A stretch of DNA of 64,000 nt, taken from the NCBI GenBank assembly GCA_021773095.1, contig JAJFKR010000020.1:1-64000 (forward strand), given 5' to 3'. Positions 28,846 to 37,588 of this stretch are shown one piece after another; within the stretch, counting starts at the first letter, position 1; every line of letters starts with the position of its first letter. The notes beneath the pieces were generated by a model. The model was not told where the DNA came from, searched no databases, and was given only the letters and a program-made list of their open reading frames with translations. The stretch is from Woeseiaceae bacterium (GTDB lineage: Bacteria; Pseudomonadota; Gammaproteobacteria; Steroidobacterales; Woeseiaceae). Both the position numbers and the translations under genes were made by a program.

Positions 28846-30009
28846 TTACGAGCGTCCATTCAAAGAAACTCTCTCGTGCAGCCAGTTCGAAAAGCCGGGT
28901 TCTGCAAGTGGGCGATTAATGAAATAGCCCTGTGCCTGATCGCAGCCCATATCCCGCAGTGCGTTCAAGACATCCTCGTCTTCAACACCTTCCGCTACAA
29001 CGCTGAGATTCATGCTCTTTCCAAGCTGTATGATTGAGTTGACGATAACCTCCGCCTCCCGATGATCGAGCATATCCGTCACAAATGAGCGATCAATTTT
29101 GATCTCGCCAAATGGCATCCGATACAACTGCACCAGCGAAGAGGATCCGGTGCCGAAATCGTCGATGGAAAGTTCCACTCCCTTCAACCGGATCCGACTG
29201 AGAATGGCCATTGACCGGTTTACATCCAGCATGGCACCGCGCTCTGTAATCTCCAGTTTCAAATTCGTGGCCGGGAAACCCTGATGCTGCATCGTCTCTT
29301 CAAGACGATCCGGAAGCGAGAGGTCGGATAAGAGTTGTGGAGACAGGTTCACAGCGACAGTCAGGTTCGGGATGATGTTCGACCAGCCTTGCGCGGCCTT
29401 GATCGCCTGCTCGAATACCACACGGGTTAGCAGGTCGATGCGGCCAGTTGTCTCTGCCATGCCAACAAAAAGCTCCGGATTTATCGGCCCCAGGTCGTGG
29501 TGGTCCCAACGCGCCAGCGCCTCGGCACCAACAACCAGCCCGGTACCGACATCAATTTTTGCCTGATAGGCGACCTTTATAGCACCCGACGCCAATGCCC
29601 TGTCGAGGTCGTCAACGGTGGGAACACCGTGGCTCTTCGCGTGGCTGCTTAGCAGTTGGCGCAACTGTGAGACGTCAACCGGTTTCTGTAGCATGCCCGC
29701 AATATTCAAGCCGCGACCCTCCGCGAGTTGCTCCGTCGTGCCGAGTACTCGCCGGTCGACGCCGGAAATAAACATCACGCTTGAGGTACATCGTTGCTCA
29801 GCAAGAAACTCCAGCAGCTCGATGCCGTCCTTACCGGGCATATTCAGGTCGAGAATTATGAGCGAAGCGGAAAGTGACGGATAGGCCTCAACAAATTGCT
29901 CCGAATCATTAAATTCGGTCGCCGAGAACCCGACCTTCTCCGCAATTCTGCGAACGAGACGAGTGATTCGCGGGTCATCATCCACTATCAGGATGTGTCC
30001 ACCGGTCAT
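28846..30009 (-). CDS. Response regulator with EAL c-di-GMP phosphodiesterase output
   Basis: A 387-residue protein with receiver (1-125; phospho-Asp in IILDLNMPGKDG, Lys in LQKP) followed by EAL domain (about 135-375). All catalytic EAL signatures are visible: GAEALARW, AVNLSPQ, LEITE, IDDFGTG, IKIDRSFV, VAEGVE and QGYF. The domain is therefore predicted to hydrolyse c-di-GMP to pGpG, with activity set by phosphorylation of the receiver. It is first in a minus-strand operon with the two kinases, which are its likely phosphodonors, and divergent from the HTH-REC gene. Confidence 0.93.
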   Translation of the reverse strand: MTGGHILIVDDDPRITRLVRRIAEKVGFSATEFNDSEQFVEAYPSLSASLIILDLNMPGKDGIELLEFLAEQRCTSSVMFISGVDRRVLGTTEQLAEGRGLNIAGMLQKPVDVSQLRQLLSSHAKSHGVPTVDDLDRALASGAIKVAYQAKIDVGTGLVVGAEALARWDHHDLGPINPELFVGMAETTGRIDLLTRVVFEQAIKAAQGWSNIIPNLTVAVNLSPQLLSDLSLPDRLEETMQHQGFPATNLKLEITERGAMLDVNRSMAILSRIRLKGVELSIDDFGTGSSSLVQLYRMPFGEIKIDRSFVTDMLDHREAEVIVNSIIQLGKSMNLSVVAEGVEDEDVLNALRDMGCDQAQGYFINRPLAEPGFSNWLHERVSLNGRS

Positions 30010-30310
30010 GGGGTCTCCCCGGGGTCGGATTTTGTATTAATTTGTAAACCGGCTGTCATTGTATCTCCCGCGCCAATCCACCCGCATAGTGGAAAACCGA
30101 TAATTCGGTGACACCGCTTGTTGCCTCGAATTTCGACACTCTGGAACCATATGTGGGCCTATTGTCATCGATTGACCGCTGCCACTCAAATATGACGCAG
30201 GTCCGCGAGGAAAATGCGTAATATCCGTATTATGATCAAAATGTATCAACTCGATTAATACTACAGTACCGATCCAATCGTAAACGGGTCGGTGCGCCGA
30301 AGGATTAAAC
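30010..30310. promoter_or_regulatory. Divergent control region of the signalling island
   Basis: A 301-bp gene-free stretch between the REC-EAL gene and the HTH-REC gene. It must hold both promoters. It contains a short inverted repeat TAATA-TCCG-TATTA near 30221-30234 and several AT-rich stretches; the HTH-REC gene has a good ribosome site (AAGGATTAAAC). No operator can be assigned with confidence. Confidence 0.4.
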
Positions 30311-30904
30311 ATGGCAAGAAGCCTGCGCACCAAGGACTACCTCAAACCAAAAGAAGTAGCGGGACTGTTAAGAGTAGAACCGGGTACCATTCGCCTTTGG
30401 ACACAGGATGGACGATTACGGGCCACAACGACAGCCGGTGGACATCGGCGGTTCAGCTATCACGATGTCGAACGGTTTGCGCGTGAGCACGCTATAGAGT
30501 TGCCGACCCGGTCGGGTGACGCACTCAGGGTCCTGGTCGTTGACGATGACAAGCGTGTCGCACGTATGGTCCGAAGCATGTTGATTGGGGAGGATCCCGA
30601 ACTTCAGGTCGAAATAGCCCACGATGGATTTGCAGCAGGTCAGGCTGTCGAAAAATTTCAGCCACACATCATTATTCTCGATCTCATTATGCCGGGTGTC
30701 GATGGCTACCAACTCTGCAAGACGCTGAAAGACGATCCAGCGACCGTCGGTATTCGAATAATCGCCATTACCGGTGACCCGGACCCGAAGGCTGCTCGCA
30801 AGATCGTAAGACTTGGCGCCGAAATCTGCCTGGCCAAACCATTGAAGAAGCAATTGCTTCTTGAGGCCGTCGGATTGTCGGTCGCGGCGCGGCACGCTTA
30901 CTGA
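30311..30904 (+). CDS. Transcription factor with N-terminal MerR/BldC-like HTH and C-terminal receiver
   Basis: A 197-residue protein in inverted order compared with ordinary response regulators. Residues 10-62 form a MerR/excisionase-type winged helix (DYLKPKEVAGLLRVEPGTIR, then TAGGHRRFSYHDVERFA), and residues 73-190 a receiver with acidic pocket VVDDD, phospho-Asp in IILDLIMPGVDG, Thr in AITGD and Lys in CLAKPLKK. All receiver residues needed for phosphorylation are present. It is divergently transcribed from the REC-EAL/kinase operon, so it is probably the transcriptional output of those kinases and may control its own divergent promoter. Confidence 0.88.
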   Translation: MARSLRTKDYLKPKEVAGLLRVEPGTIRLWTQDGRLRATTTAGGHRRFSYHDVERFAREHAIELPTRSGDALRVLVVDDDKRVARMVRSMLIGEDPELQVEIAHDGFAAGQAVEKFQPHIIILDLIMPGVDGYQLCKTLKDDPATVGIRIIAITGDPDPKAARKIVRLGAEICLAKPLKKQLLLEAVGLSVAARHAY

Positions 30905-30951
30905 AGTAGGGCCCTGCATCTCAGGGTGGCTGGCGCCGGTTTCTACCCTAT

Positions 30952-33258
30952 CTAGAAATCCAGCTTGAAGAATCCAAATATTTCCTGCGGGGGAATGAAT
31001 TCTTCACTGGTCGTCAACAAACCAAAGGGATTGCTGAAGCGTGAATTGACGCCTTCTTCGTCAAACAGATTTGACGCCCCCAGGCCAACGCTAAGATTCC
31101 TGTCCGACATGTGGTAGTCGAATGACAGGTTGAAAATATCGTAGGACGGTACCGAATCGACCAGCGGGTTATTGAAAACACGGTACTGGAATTCGCCTCG
31201 ATGAACGTATTCAATTCTTGATGTCAGCGTGCCATTACCAACTTCTTGAGTATTGACCAACGCTAGGCGCGCTGCAAATTCGACCAGCTTCGGTGGTGTA
31301 TTGCCTTTCAGGTTGGTGCTTTGGCTCAATGCCAGACGTACATCGAATCCTTCCGGTGTAAGCAGGCCGATGAAACCGGGCACCAACGCTTCGCGAAAGT
31401 CCACAACGTCGAGCGTAAACTGGTCGTCCGTGAACTCGCCGTCCAACCAGGTCAGGTGACCGTCCAGTTGCCAGTTATCCGTCAGCAGCCAGTTGAATTC
31501 CGACTCCAGACCGTAAATATCAGTTGATGGAATATTCCCGGTTCCACCCGCGAATGGTACCGGGTCTTCCTCCATGAATTGCAGATTCTCATAGTCGTAC
31601 AGAAAGGCCGCGACGTTGAGTCTAAGGCGACCATCGCCCAACGTGTTCTTGCTACCCAATTCGAAAGACGTCACTTCCGCTGGCCGAAACACGAGCGGCA
31701 CATTGATCGCGCCGTTTAATGCCCCGGGATTCGTACCGCCATTCTTCCAGCCTGTCGATATCAGACCGTACAGCAGATGATCAGCAGATAGCCGGTAATC
31801 CAATCCGAGCTTCCAGGTGAATTTGTCGTCATCCAGGCTCTGGCTCGATGCAATGGAGAAGAACTGGAGCGCCTCATCCAGTTGATCCTCTGACTGAAAC
31901 CGGCCGCCGGCCACAATCGTCGTGCGGTCACCGACGTGAAATCTCGCCTGCGCATAGACGGCCCAGTCTTCACGAGTCACCGTGCGGGCCTCAACAAAGT
32001 TCAATACCGATTGAAAGGGCGGCAATGTTACCGGGCCAGGGTCTGCCAGTGCCGCGATTGAGTCAGAAGACGGCGCTGGCCCGTTCGCTTCGAGGAAGTG
32101 ATTGAAGTTTTCGTGATCCAGGTAATAAGCACCTGCGACCCAGTCGACAGAGTCTCCGCCGTATGAAAGGTTAATTTCCTGGCTGAACGCTTCCGAGTCA
32201 TTATCCCAGAACGTCAACACGTCCCAGTTGGCCGTAGTGACAAAGAAACCGAGTATATCGGTGGATATTAGCGACTCGTTCAAACGATCACCGTCAACGG
32301 ATTGCCGTTTTTCGAGTTCCTGATAGCCGCTGATCGAATTGAGAACCAGGCCGGACGGAAGTTGCCACTCCAGTATCGCCGAGAGAACATTGTTATCGAG
32401 GTCGAAAATGCCGGGGAAATCCTGAGACAGATCGCGCACGCCGCCCAGCGGCTCGTCGATGTTTCTCTGCGCGGCCGCGTGTTGCGATGAACTGGAAACG
32501 AATGCCGTCATATAGGCTGAGAAATTATCGGACGGCTCCCAAAGGTAGGCGAACTTTCCCGTGAAGGAGTCTGCATCGTCGAGATCATATCCGTCGAGCG
32601 CTCCCCCTGAGATCTGTGAGAAACCTTCGTGAGCGTAACGCTGCAAAAACACGCGAAAAGCGGAATTATCACCAACCGGTACGTTCAATGCAGCGCGTGC
32701 CCGCACCAAATCGTAGGCACCGAGCGTTACGCCGACATTGCCGCTAACTGCATCCGGGTCCGGCCGGATAGTGACCAGATTGATTGCGCCACCGGTTGTT
32801 CCCTGCCCAAACTCAGTTCCCTGTGGCCCGCGAAATACTTCTATACGTTCAAGATCGCCGAGATCGGTACCCATCGACAACGGGTTGGCCATGTAAACAC
32901 CGTCGACGTACATCAGCACGCTCGGTTGAGTACTCAGGTTCTGTGCGGTCTCCCAGCCAACGCCACGAATCGAGACCACGCGTCCGGCGCCATCATTCTT
33001 GGCAATAGTCAGCCCCGGCACGTAAGCATTGAAGTTGTCGAGACGGCCAATATTCGATTTATCGAAGTCAACGCCCGAAAGCACAGAGACGGCAAGCGCT
33101 GCATCCTGCAAATTGACCTCCCGACGCTGGGCGGTAACGGTTATTTCCTCGAGCAGAAATTCGTCGTCTTGTGCGATCACCGGCGCGGGTTGCACAACCG
33201 AGAGCACAGTGGCAGAAAACAGCAGAGAACTGATATTGAAATCTTTATACGGGCGCAT
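30952..33258 (-). CDS. TonB-dependent outer-membrane receptor
   Basis: A 768-residue receptor. The signal peptide ends near PVIAQ; a TonB-box-like EEITVTAQRRE follows, then the plug domain (about 45-160) with RGVGWET, VDGVYM, IEVFRGPQGTEFGQGTTGGAINL. The rest is a 22-strand-type barrel ending in FFKLDF with the expected terminal Phe. It resembles the large CirA/FecA-like group common in marine gammaproteobacteria; the ligand is not readable. It lies 17 bp after the MFS transporter gene, with which it is probably cotranscribed, pointing to a shared substrate. Confidence 0.92.
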   Translation of the reverse strand: MRPYKDFNISSLLFSATVLSVVQPAPVIAQDDEFLLEEITVTAQRREVNLQDAALAVSVLSGVDFDKSNIGRLDNFNAYVPGLTIAKNDGAGRVVSIRGVGWETAQNLSTQPSVLMYVDGVYMANPLSMGTDLGDLERIEVFRGPQGTEFGQGTTGGAINLVTIRPDPDAVSGNVGVTLGAYDLVRARAALNVPVGDNSAFRVFLQRYAHEGFSQISGGALDGYDLDDADSFTGKFAYLWEPSDNFSAYMTAFVSSSSQHAAAQRNIDEPLGGVRDLSQDFPGIFDLDNNVLSAILEWQLPSGLVLNSISGYQELEKRQSVDGDRLNESLISTDILGFFVTTANWDVLTFWDNDSEAFSQEINLSYGGDSVDWVAGAYYLDHENFNHFLEANGPAPSSDSIAALADPGPVTLPPFQSVLNFVEARTVTREDWAVYAQARFHVGDRTTIVAGGRFQSEDQLDEALQFFSIASSQSLDDDKFTWKLGLDYRLSADHLLYGLISTGWKNGGTNPGALNGAINVPLVFRPAEVTSFELGSKNTLGDGRLRLNVAAFLYDYENLQFMEEDPVPFAGGTGNIPSTDIYGLESEFNWLLTDNWQLDGHLTWLDGEFTDDQFTLDVVDFREALVPGFIGLLTPEGFDVRLALSQSTNLKGNTPPKLVEFAARLALVNTQEVGNGTLTSRIEYVHRGEFQYRVFNNPLVDSVPSYDIFNLSFDYHMSDRNLSVGLGASNLFDEEGVNSRFSNPFGLLTTSEEFIPPQEIFGFFKLDF

Positions 33259-33275
33259 GTGGCTGATCCTGACCT

Positions 33276-34535
33276 TTAGTGCTTCTCAGCCAGCCTCGGT
33301 GGCCGCATCATGACCACAGCGACCAGGATGATCGCCAGCGCCAGCGCATAGGCCTGAAATACCCCGGCAAAACCACCGTAGTGGTCCGCAACGTAACCAC
33401 CCAGGACCGGCCCGAACATCGCCACCGTTGTGATCAGGTACATGGTGCCCATGGTTTTCGGCGCTTCCCTGGGCCCGAAGTAATTGACCAGCAGTATCGT
33501 CGTCGCGAACATGCACATGCCGAAGCCATAGCCTTCACCAATTGCGAACAAAACGATCATCGTCATGTTGTCGGCTGAGGACAGCGCCAACATTCCGATA
33601 ACCTCAGCCGCCAACGCCGACACGAGCAGCCATTTCGGATCCACCGAGGTTGCGAGCAGGCCGCCAATCGCGCGAGAAGAGGAATTGACCAGCGCCTGTG
33701 CGCTCAGCGCGCCGGCCGCGATCGCGACGACGATACCGAGATTGCCCATGTGGCTCACGGCCCAACTGTTCGTGGTCACTCCGCCAAAAAGTGTCATCGT
33801 CATCGCTGCAACAATAATGAAGTACTGCGGTGTTCGCAGTACATCTTTGAATTGCCATTCGAATCGTGTCATGTACACGTTCTCCGAATGCTGTTCGGCC
33901 GACAGCGTCGACTCAGCAGGCTCATCCGAACTTCCTGGGCGGCCCTTGAGCAAAGCGACCGACAACACCGTCAGTACAGCGATCGATCCGGCCATCAGCC
34001 ACCAGTGCCAGCGCCATGAACCGGTTGCCGTCACAGCGCTGGTGACGAATAGCGGACCGGCGACACCACCCAGTCCGCCGATCATCATGTACGCACCGAT
34101 TGCGAATGAACGACGGTGTGGCAACCATTGATTGATGACAGCGACGCCCGGTATGAGCGCACAAGACGTGTAGCCCAGTCCGGCCAGACCGGCACCAATC
34201 ACGTACTGACCCAGAGTGCTCGTGGTGGCCATTAACGCCAGACCAATAGCCATCACTACACCGCCGATACCGAACGTCGCGCGCGTGCCCAGCTTCGCTA
34301 ACGTCCATGACGGGACGCGACTGGCAATGCCAACCATGAACGACAACATCGAAAATCCGATACCCGCCGCGGACCATGACCAGGACATTTCCTCGATCAT
34401 GAACGGCAACGCCACACCCAAGGAGGCAAAGGTCGCTGCAGTAACCTGAAAAAACATCAGGCTAACCAGGGCGAACTTCATCCAGCCCAGCCAAACCAAA
34501 TTCTCTGATGCAGCCGTCACGCGCGGGATAGACAT
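33276..34535 (-). CDS. MFS transporter
   Basis: A 419-residue inner-membrane transporter with about 12 helices and a central cytoplasmic loop (about residues 205-230, GRPGSSDEPAEST). The loop-2 segment with LAKLGTRATFG and the general pattern resemble the oxalate/formate antiporter and monocarboxylate branch of the major facilitator superfamily. It precedes the TonB receptor by 17 bp in the same direction, so a plausible role is moving the receptor's ligand across the inner membrane. Substrate unknown. Confidence 0.85.
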   Translation of the reverse strand: MSIPRVTAASENLVWLGWMKFALVSLMFFQVTAATFASLGVALPFMIEEMSWSWSAAGIGFSMLSFMVGIASRVPSWTLAKLGTRATFGIGGVVMAIGLALMATTSTLGQYVIGAGLAGLGYTSCALIPGVAVINQWLPHRRSFAIGAYMMIGGLGGVAGPLFVTSAVTATGSWRWHWWLMAGSIAVLTVLSVALLKGRPGSSDEPAESTLSAEQHSENVYMTRFEWQFKDVLRTPQYFIIVAAMTMTLFGGVTTNSWAVSHMGNLGIVVAIAAGALSAQALVNSSSRAIGGLLATSVDPKWLLVSALAAEVIGMLALSSADNMTMIVLFAIGEGYGFGMCMFATTILLVNYFGPREAPKTMGTMYLITTVAMFGPVLGGYVADHYGGFAGVFQAYALALAIILVAVVMMRPPRLAEKH

Positions 34536-34575
34536 CTAAATTACTGTTCCTGAATCAGAGATCTGAGCCGGGCCG

Positions 34576-35526
34576 CTAATGCGCCTCGGTAACCCGATCT
34601 CTGAGAATTTGTCTGGCACTGGCTACATCTTTGTTGATGTGTTCAATGAGCGCATCGATATCGGGCAAGTTAAGTTCATCCCTGATTTTCTCGATAAATT
34701 CGACGTGTATTTCCCGCCCATAGATATCCTCATCGAAATCGAAAATATGCACCTCCAGGAGCATTTTGGTACCGCCGACGGTCGGTCGCGTTCCGATGCT
34801 GGCAACGCCCTCCAGTACTTTGTTGTGCAGCCCGGTCACACGCACAGCGAATATACCCATCAGTGCCACTTGTATTCGATCCGGATCAATGTTCGCGGTA
34901 GGAAAACCCAGCCGTCGCCCCAGATGATTGCCGTGTATCACTTCGCCCGACATGCTGTAATTGTTGCCGAGCAGCTCTGCCGCACGCTTCAGATTTCCGG
35001 ACGACAAAGCCCGCCGAATCAGGGTTGAGCTAACGGTTTTTCCATCGCTGTCGAGACTGGCAAGTCCACTAACCTGAAAGTTGTGTTCCTCGCCGGCACG
35101 CTTCAGAACTTCAACGTTGCCGCCACGGTCCTTGCCAAAACGAAACAAGTCACCAACGATTAAATGCTGCACTTTCAACGTCTTAACAAGAGTTTCCTGA
35201 ATAAACCAGTCAGGCGAGCCACCACGAAGGTCGGCATCAAAATCCAGGCAACAGAACACATCAACTCCGTACTCCTCCAGCGCACGACATTTTTCAGCGA
35301 AACGCATCAGTCTGGCGGGAGGGTTCTGCGGCGCAAAGAATTCCTGTGGCGTTGGCTCGAAGCACATTACAACCGCCGGTAATCCGGTCTCTTTCGCCTG
35401 ATCAAGTACATGATCCAGAAGCATCCTGTGCCCCAGATGCAGGCCGTCGAAATTGCCGATCGTCACGATACTGCCATCTGACAGTCCGTCAATTTTTTCG
35501 CCTTCAAATGTGCGAATTACCTGCAT
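34576..35526 (-). CDS. ribF: Bifunctional riboflavin kinase/FMN adenylyltransferase
   Basis: Makes FMN and then FAD from riboflavin and ATP (EC 2.7.1.26, 2.7.7.2). The N-terminal adenylyltransferase has TIGNFDGLHLGH (the HxGH-type nucleotidyl motif) and SSTLIRRALSSG; the C-terminal kinase domain has GNHLGRRLGFPTANI and ends in the expected EFIEKIRDELN segment. The 316-residue length is normal. In most gammaproteobacteria ribF precedes ileS-lspA; here the next gene downstream is the MFS transporter on the same strand, so that linkage is broken. No FMN riboswitch is visible. Confidence 0.96.
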   Translation of the reverse strand: MQVIRTFEGEKIDGLSDGSIVTIGNFDGLHLGHRMLLDHVLDQAKETGLPAVVMCFEPTPQEFFAPQNPPARLMRFAEKCRALEEYGVDVFCCLDFDADLRGGSPDWFIQETLVKTLKVQHLIVGDLFRFGKDRGGNVEVLKRAGEEHNFQVSGLASLDSDGKTVSSTLIRRALSSGNLKRAAELLGNNYSMSGEVIHGNHLGRRLGFPTANIDPDRIQVALMGIFAVRVTGLHNKVLEGVASIGTRPTVGGTKMLLEVHIFDFDEDIYGREIHVEFIEKIRDELNLPDIDALIEHINKDVASARQILRDRVTEAH

Positions 35527-35547
35527 AGTGCCTGCTACCTGTCCGCG

Positions 35548-36312
35548 TCAACGCCAAATTCTGCACATGATATACCAGCTTGCCGGCTGGTTGACGTAGA
35601 ACTCCGTAATCATCGTCACACCGCTGGCGCCAAAATCACCCATCGACGTGAGGCCATCGATCGATTCTTCAATCTATTTCCAGTTCATTCGCCAGCACTT
35701 TGTCCATGGGAACCGCGGGCCTGCTGTGACTACCGACCATCAAACCAATTTGCACATGCTTGCCGCGCTTTCGCAGGCTGTCGATCGAGTTGGCACAAAC
35801 GTCTGCATTGCCTATCGCTTCAAGCGAAACCTCCGCACCACCATCCGTGATATGCCTGATTGCATCAGCGACTTTGTCCGTTGTGCCGTCGTGAATTCCA
35901 TCTCATCGGGCAGGCGGACAAGATTTACATCCGCGTAGTGAATAGCCACATACTCAGCGAATGTGCCCCAGTGTGTAAACCCTGCCTGAAACTGGAAATC
36001 ACAGACCTGATGATTTCCCGACTCACACTCCGGACACCTGCCGCAGCCACCAACAAACGGTACAGTGACGCGATCACCCACCTGCCAGTTGGAAACTTTC
36101 TCGCCTACCGCCTCTACGATGCCGGCCAGTTCATGGCCGGGAACATGCGGTAATTTGATGTCGGGATCGTTGCCCTTCCAACCGTGCCAGTCACTCAGGC
36201 ACACGCCACTCGCCATTACTTTCAGCACTACACCATCGCTGCGGGACGCCGGATCCGATAAACGTTCCAGCTCGGGCCGCCCGGAGAACTCCCTGTAAAT
36301 TACGCCCTTCAC
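35548..36312 (-). pseudogene. Zinc-dependent alcohol dehydrogenase, decayed by internal deletions
   Basis: The 5' part (36312 down to about 35850, GTG start) encodes residues 1-155 of a medium-chain dehydrogenase: [10 protein letters not shown] and GHELAGIV carry catalytic zinc ligands, and the structural-zinc segment [15 protein letters not shown] is intact. It then shifts frame. In another frame, about 35875-35669 reads [20 protein letters not shown] followed by RKRGKHVQIGLM, the distal half of the NAD-binding domain, ending ELEID-stop. A third frame near 35660-35600 reads GLTSMGDFGASGVTMITEF, the normal C-terminus. About 70 residues (including the GxGxxG loop) are missing at the first junction and about 40 at the second. 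The longest surviving frame would end at 35812 and lacks the cofactor site. Confidence 0.85.
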
Positions 36313-36429
36313 TTTCTGAACATCGTGTTAATCACTCATCAGTTCGTCAGCAATGAAACTCGACGACCAACCTGAGGGTCCCATTTGTCAGTTACTATAG
36401 CGCAACTGCCAACCACCTTTTCGAGCCCG

Positions 36430-37581
36430 ATGATCGCAAGCAAACTACCAGACGTGGGTACGACCATTTTCACCGTCATGAGTCAGCTGGCAACCGATAC
36501 GGGCGCTATCAACTTGTCGCAGGGATTTCCGAGTTTTGATCCGCCGCAAGAACTCCTCGAGCGAATCAACTATCACCTCTGCAACGGTGCCAATCAGTAT
36601 GCGCCGATGGCGGGTGTCCCGGTGCTTCGCACCGCGATCGCAGAAAAAACGAATCGGATGCAAGGACGAGACATTGACAGCGATCATGAAGTCACCGTTT
36701 GTTGCGGCGCAACCGAGGGTCTTTTCAGCGCGATTCAGACCGTGGTTCGTGTCGGCGACGAAGTCATTGTGTTTGATCCGGCGTATGACTCTTACGAACC
36801 CGCAATCACTCTGGCCGGCGGCATAACCCGGAATATTCCACTGTCCATTGACGACGGTTTTGATTTTGCGGTTGACTGGCAACAATTGACCGACACGGTC
36901 AATGACAAAACTCGTCTCATCATCGTGAATTTTCCACACAACCCAACCGGTGCGATTCTTGAGGCTGCGGACCTTGACCGACTCGCTGACATTGTGCGCG
37001 ATACAGACTGCTTCCTGTTATCCGACGAAGTTTATGAACACATCGTATTCGACGATGAGCCGCACCGAAGTCTCCTCGGCCATGACGAATTATGGGCGCG
37101 CACGATGGTTGTTTCGTCATTTGGCAAGACGTTTCACGCCACTGGCTGGAAAATCGGTTATTGCATCGCGCCGAAGTACCTGACCGACGAGTTTCGGAAG
37201 GTCCACCAGTTCGCGACTTTCTCGATCAATACGCCAATGCAATTCGGCATCGCTGATTTTCTGTCGAGTAATCCCGAGTTCTATGAGCAGCTGCCAGCCT
37301 TTTACCAAGATAAGCGTGATTATTTTTGCGGCCTGCTCGATGGCTCACGATTCAAACTGCGGCCGGCACACAGTACATTTTTTCAGGTTGTCGATTACTC
37401 CGAAATAAGCAACGAAGCCGACCTGGACCTTGCCAAACGGTGGACCCGGGAAATGGGTGTTGCTTCCATTCCTCTCAGCGTATTTTGCGAAAAGCCATTT
37501 ACCGGCAGGCGCCTCAGATTCTGTTTCGCCAAAGATGATGCGACGCTTGCCGCCGCCGCTGAAAAATTGCGTGCCCTATAG
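36430..37581 (+). CDS. ybdL: Class I PLP aminotransferase, YbdL-like methionine aminotransferase
   Basis: A 383-residue transaminase very close in pattern to E. coli YbdL (386 residues): SKLPDVGTTIFTVMS at the start, INLSQGFPSFDPP, GANQYAPMAGV, HNPTGA, SDEVYEHI, the PLP-lysine in SSFGKTFHATGWK, and C-terminal IPLSVF and LRFCFAK. YbdL prefers methionine, His and Phe with keto acids, so a role in methionine salvage or aromatic transamination is likely. The ATG at 36430 is chosen; a TTG at 36385 would add 15 poorly conserved residues. It is convergent with feoB, with 7 bp between stops. Confidence 0.9.
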   Translation: MIASKLPDVGTTIFTVMSQLATDTGAINLSQGFPSFDPPQELLERINYHLCNGANQYAPMAGVPVLRTAIAEKTNRMQGRDIDSDHEVTVCCGATEGLFSAIQTVVRVGDEVIVFDPAYDSYEPAITLAGGITRNIPLSIDDGFDFAVDWQQLTDTVNDKTRLIIVNFPHNPTGAILEAADLDRLADIVRDTDCFLLSDEVYEHIVFDDEPHRSLLGHDELWARTMVVSSFGKTFHATGWKIGYCIAPKYLTDEFRKVHQFATFSINTPMQFGIADFLSSNPEFYEQLPAFYQDKRDYFCGLLDGSRFKLRPAHSTFFQVVDYSEISNEADLDLAKRWTREMGVASIPLSVFCEKPFTGRRLRFCFAKDDATLAAAAEKLRAL

Positions 37582-37588
37582 TCAGCCT

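Noticed and set aside
32629-33279. 216-codon plus-strand frame opposite the TonB receptor
   Set aside because: Fully antisense to the signal peptide and plug of the receptor; no domain pattern.
35812-36312. Calling the 166-codon alcohol dehydrogenase frame a functional short gene
   Set aside because: It ends before the cofactor domain, and the missing parts of the same protein are found downstream in other frames.
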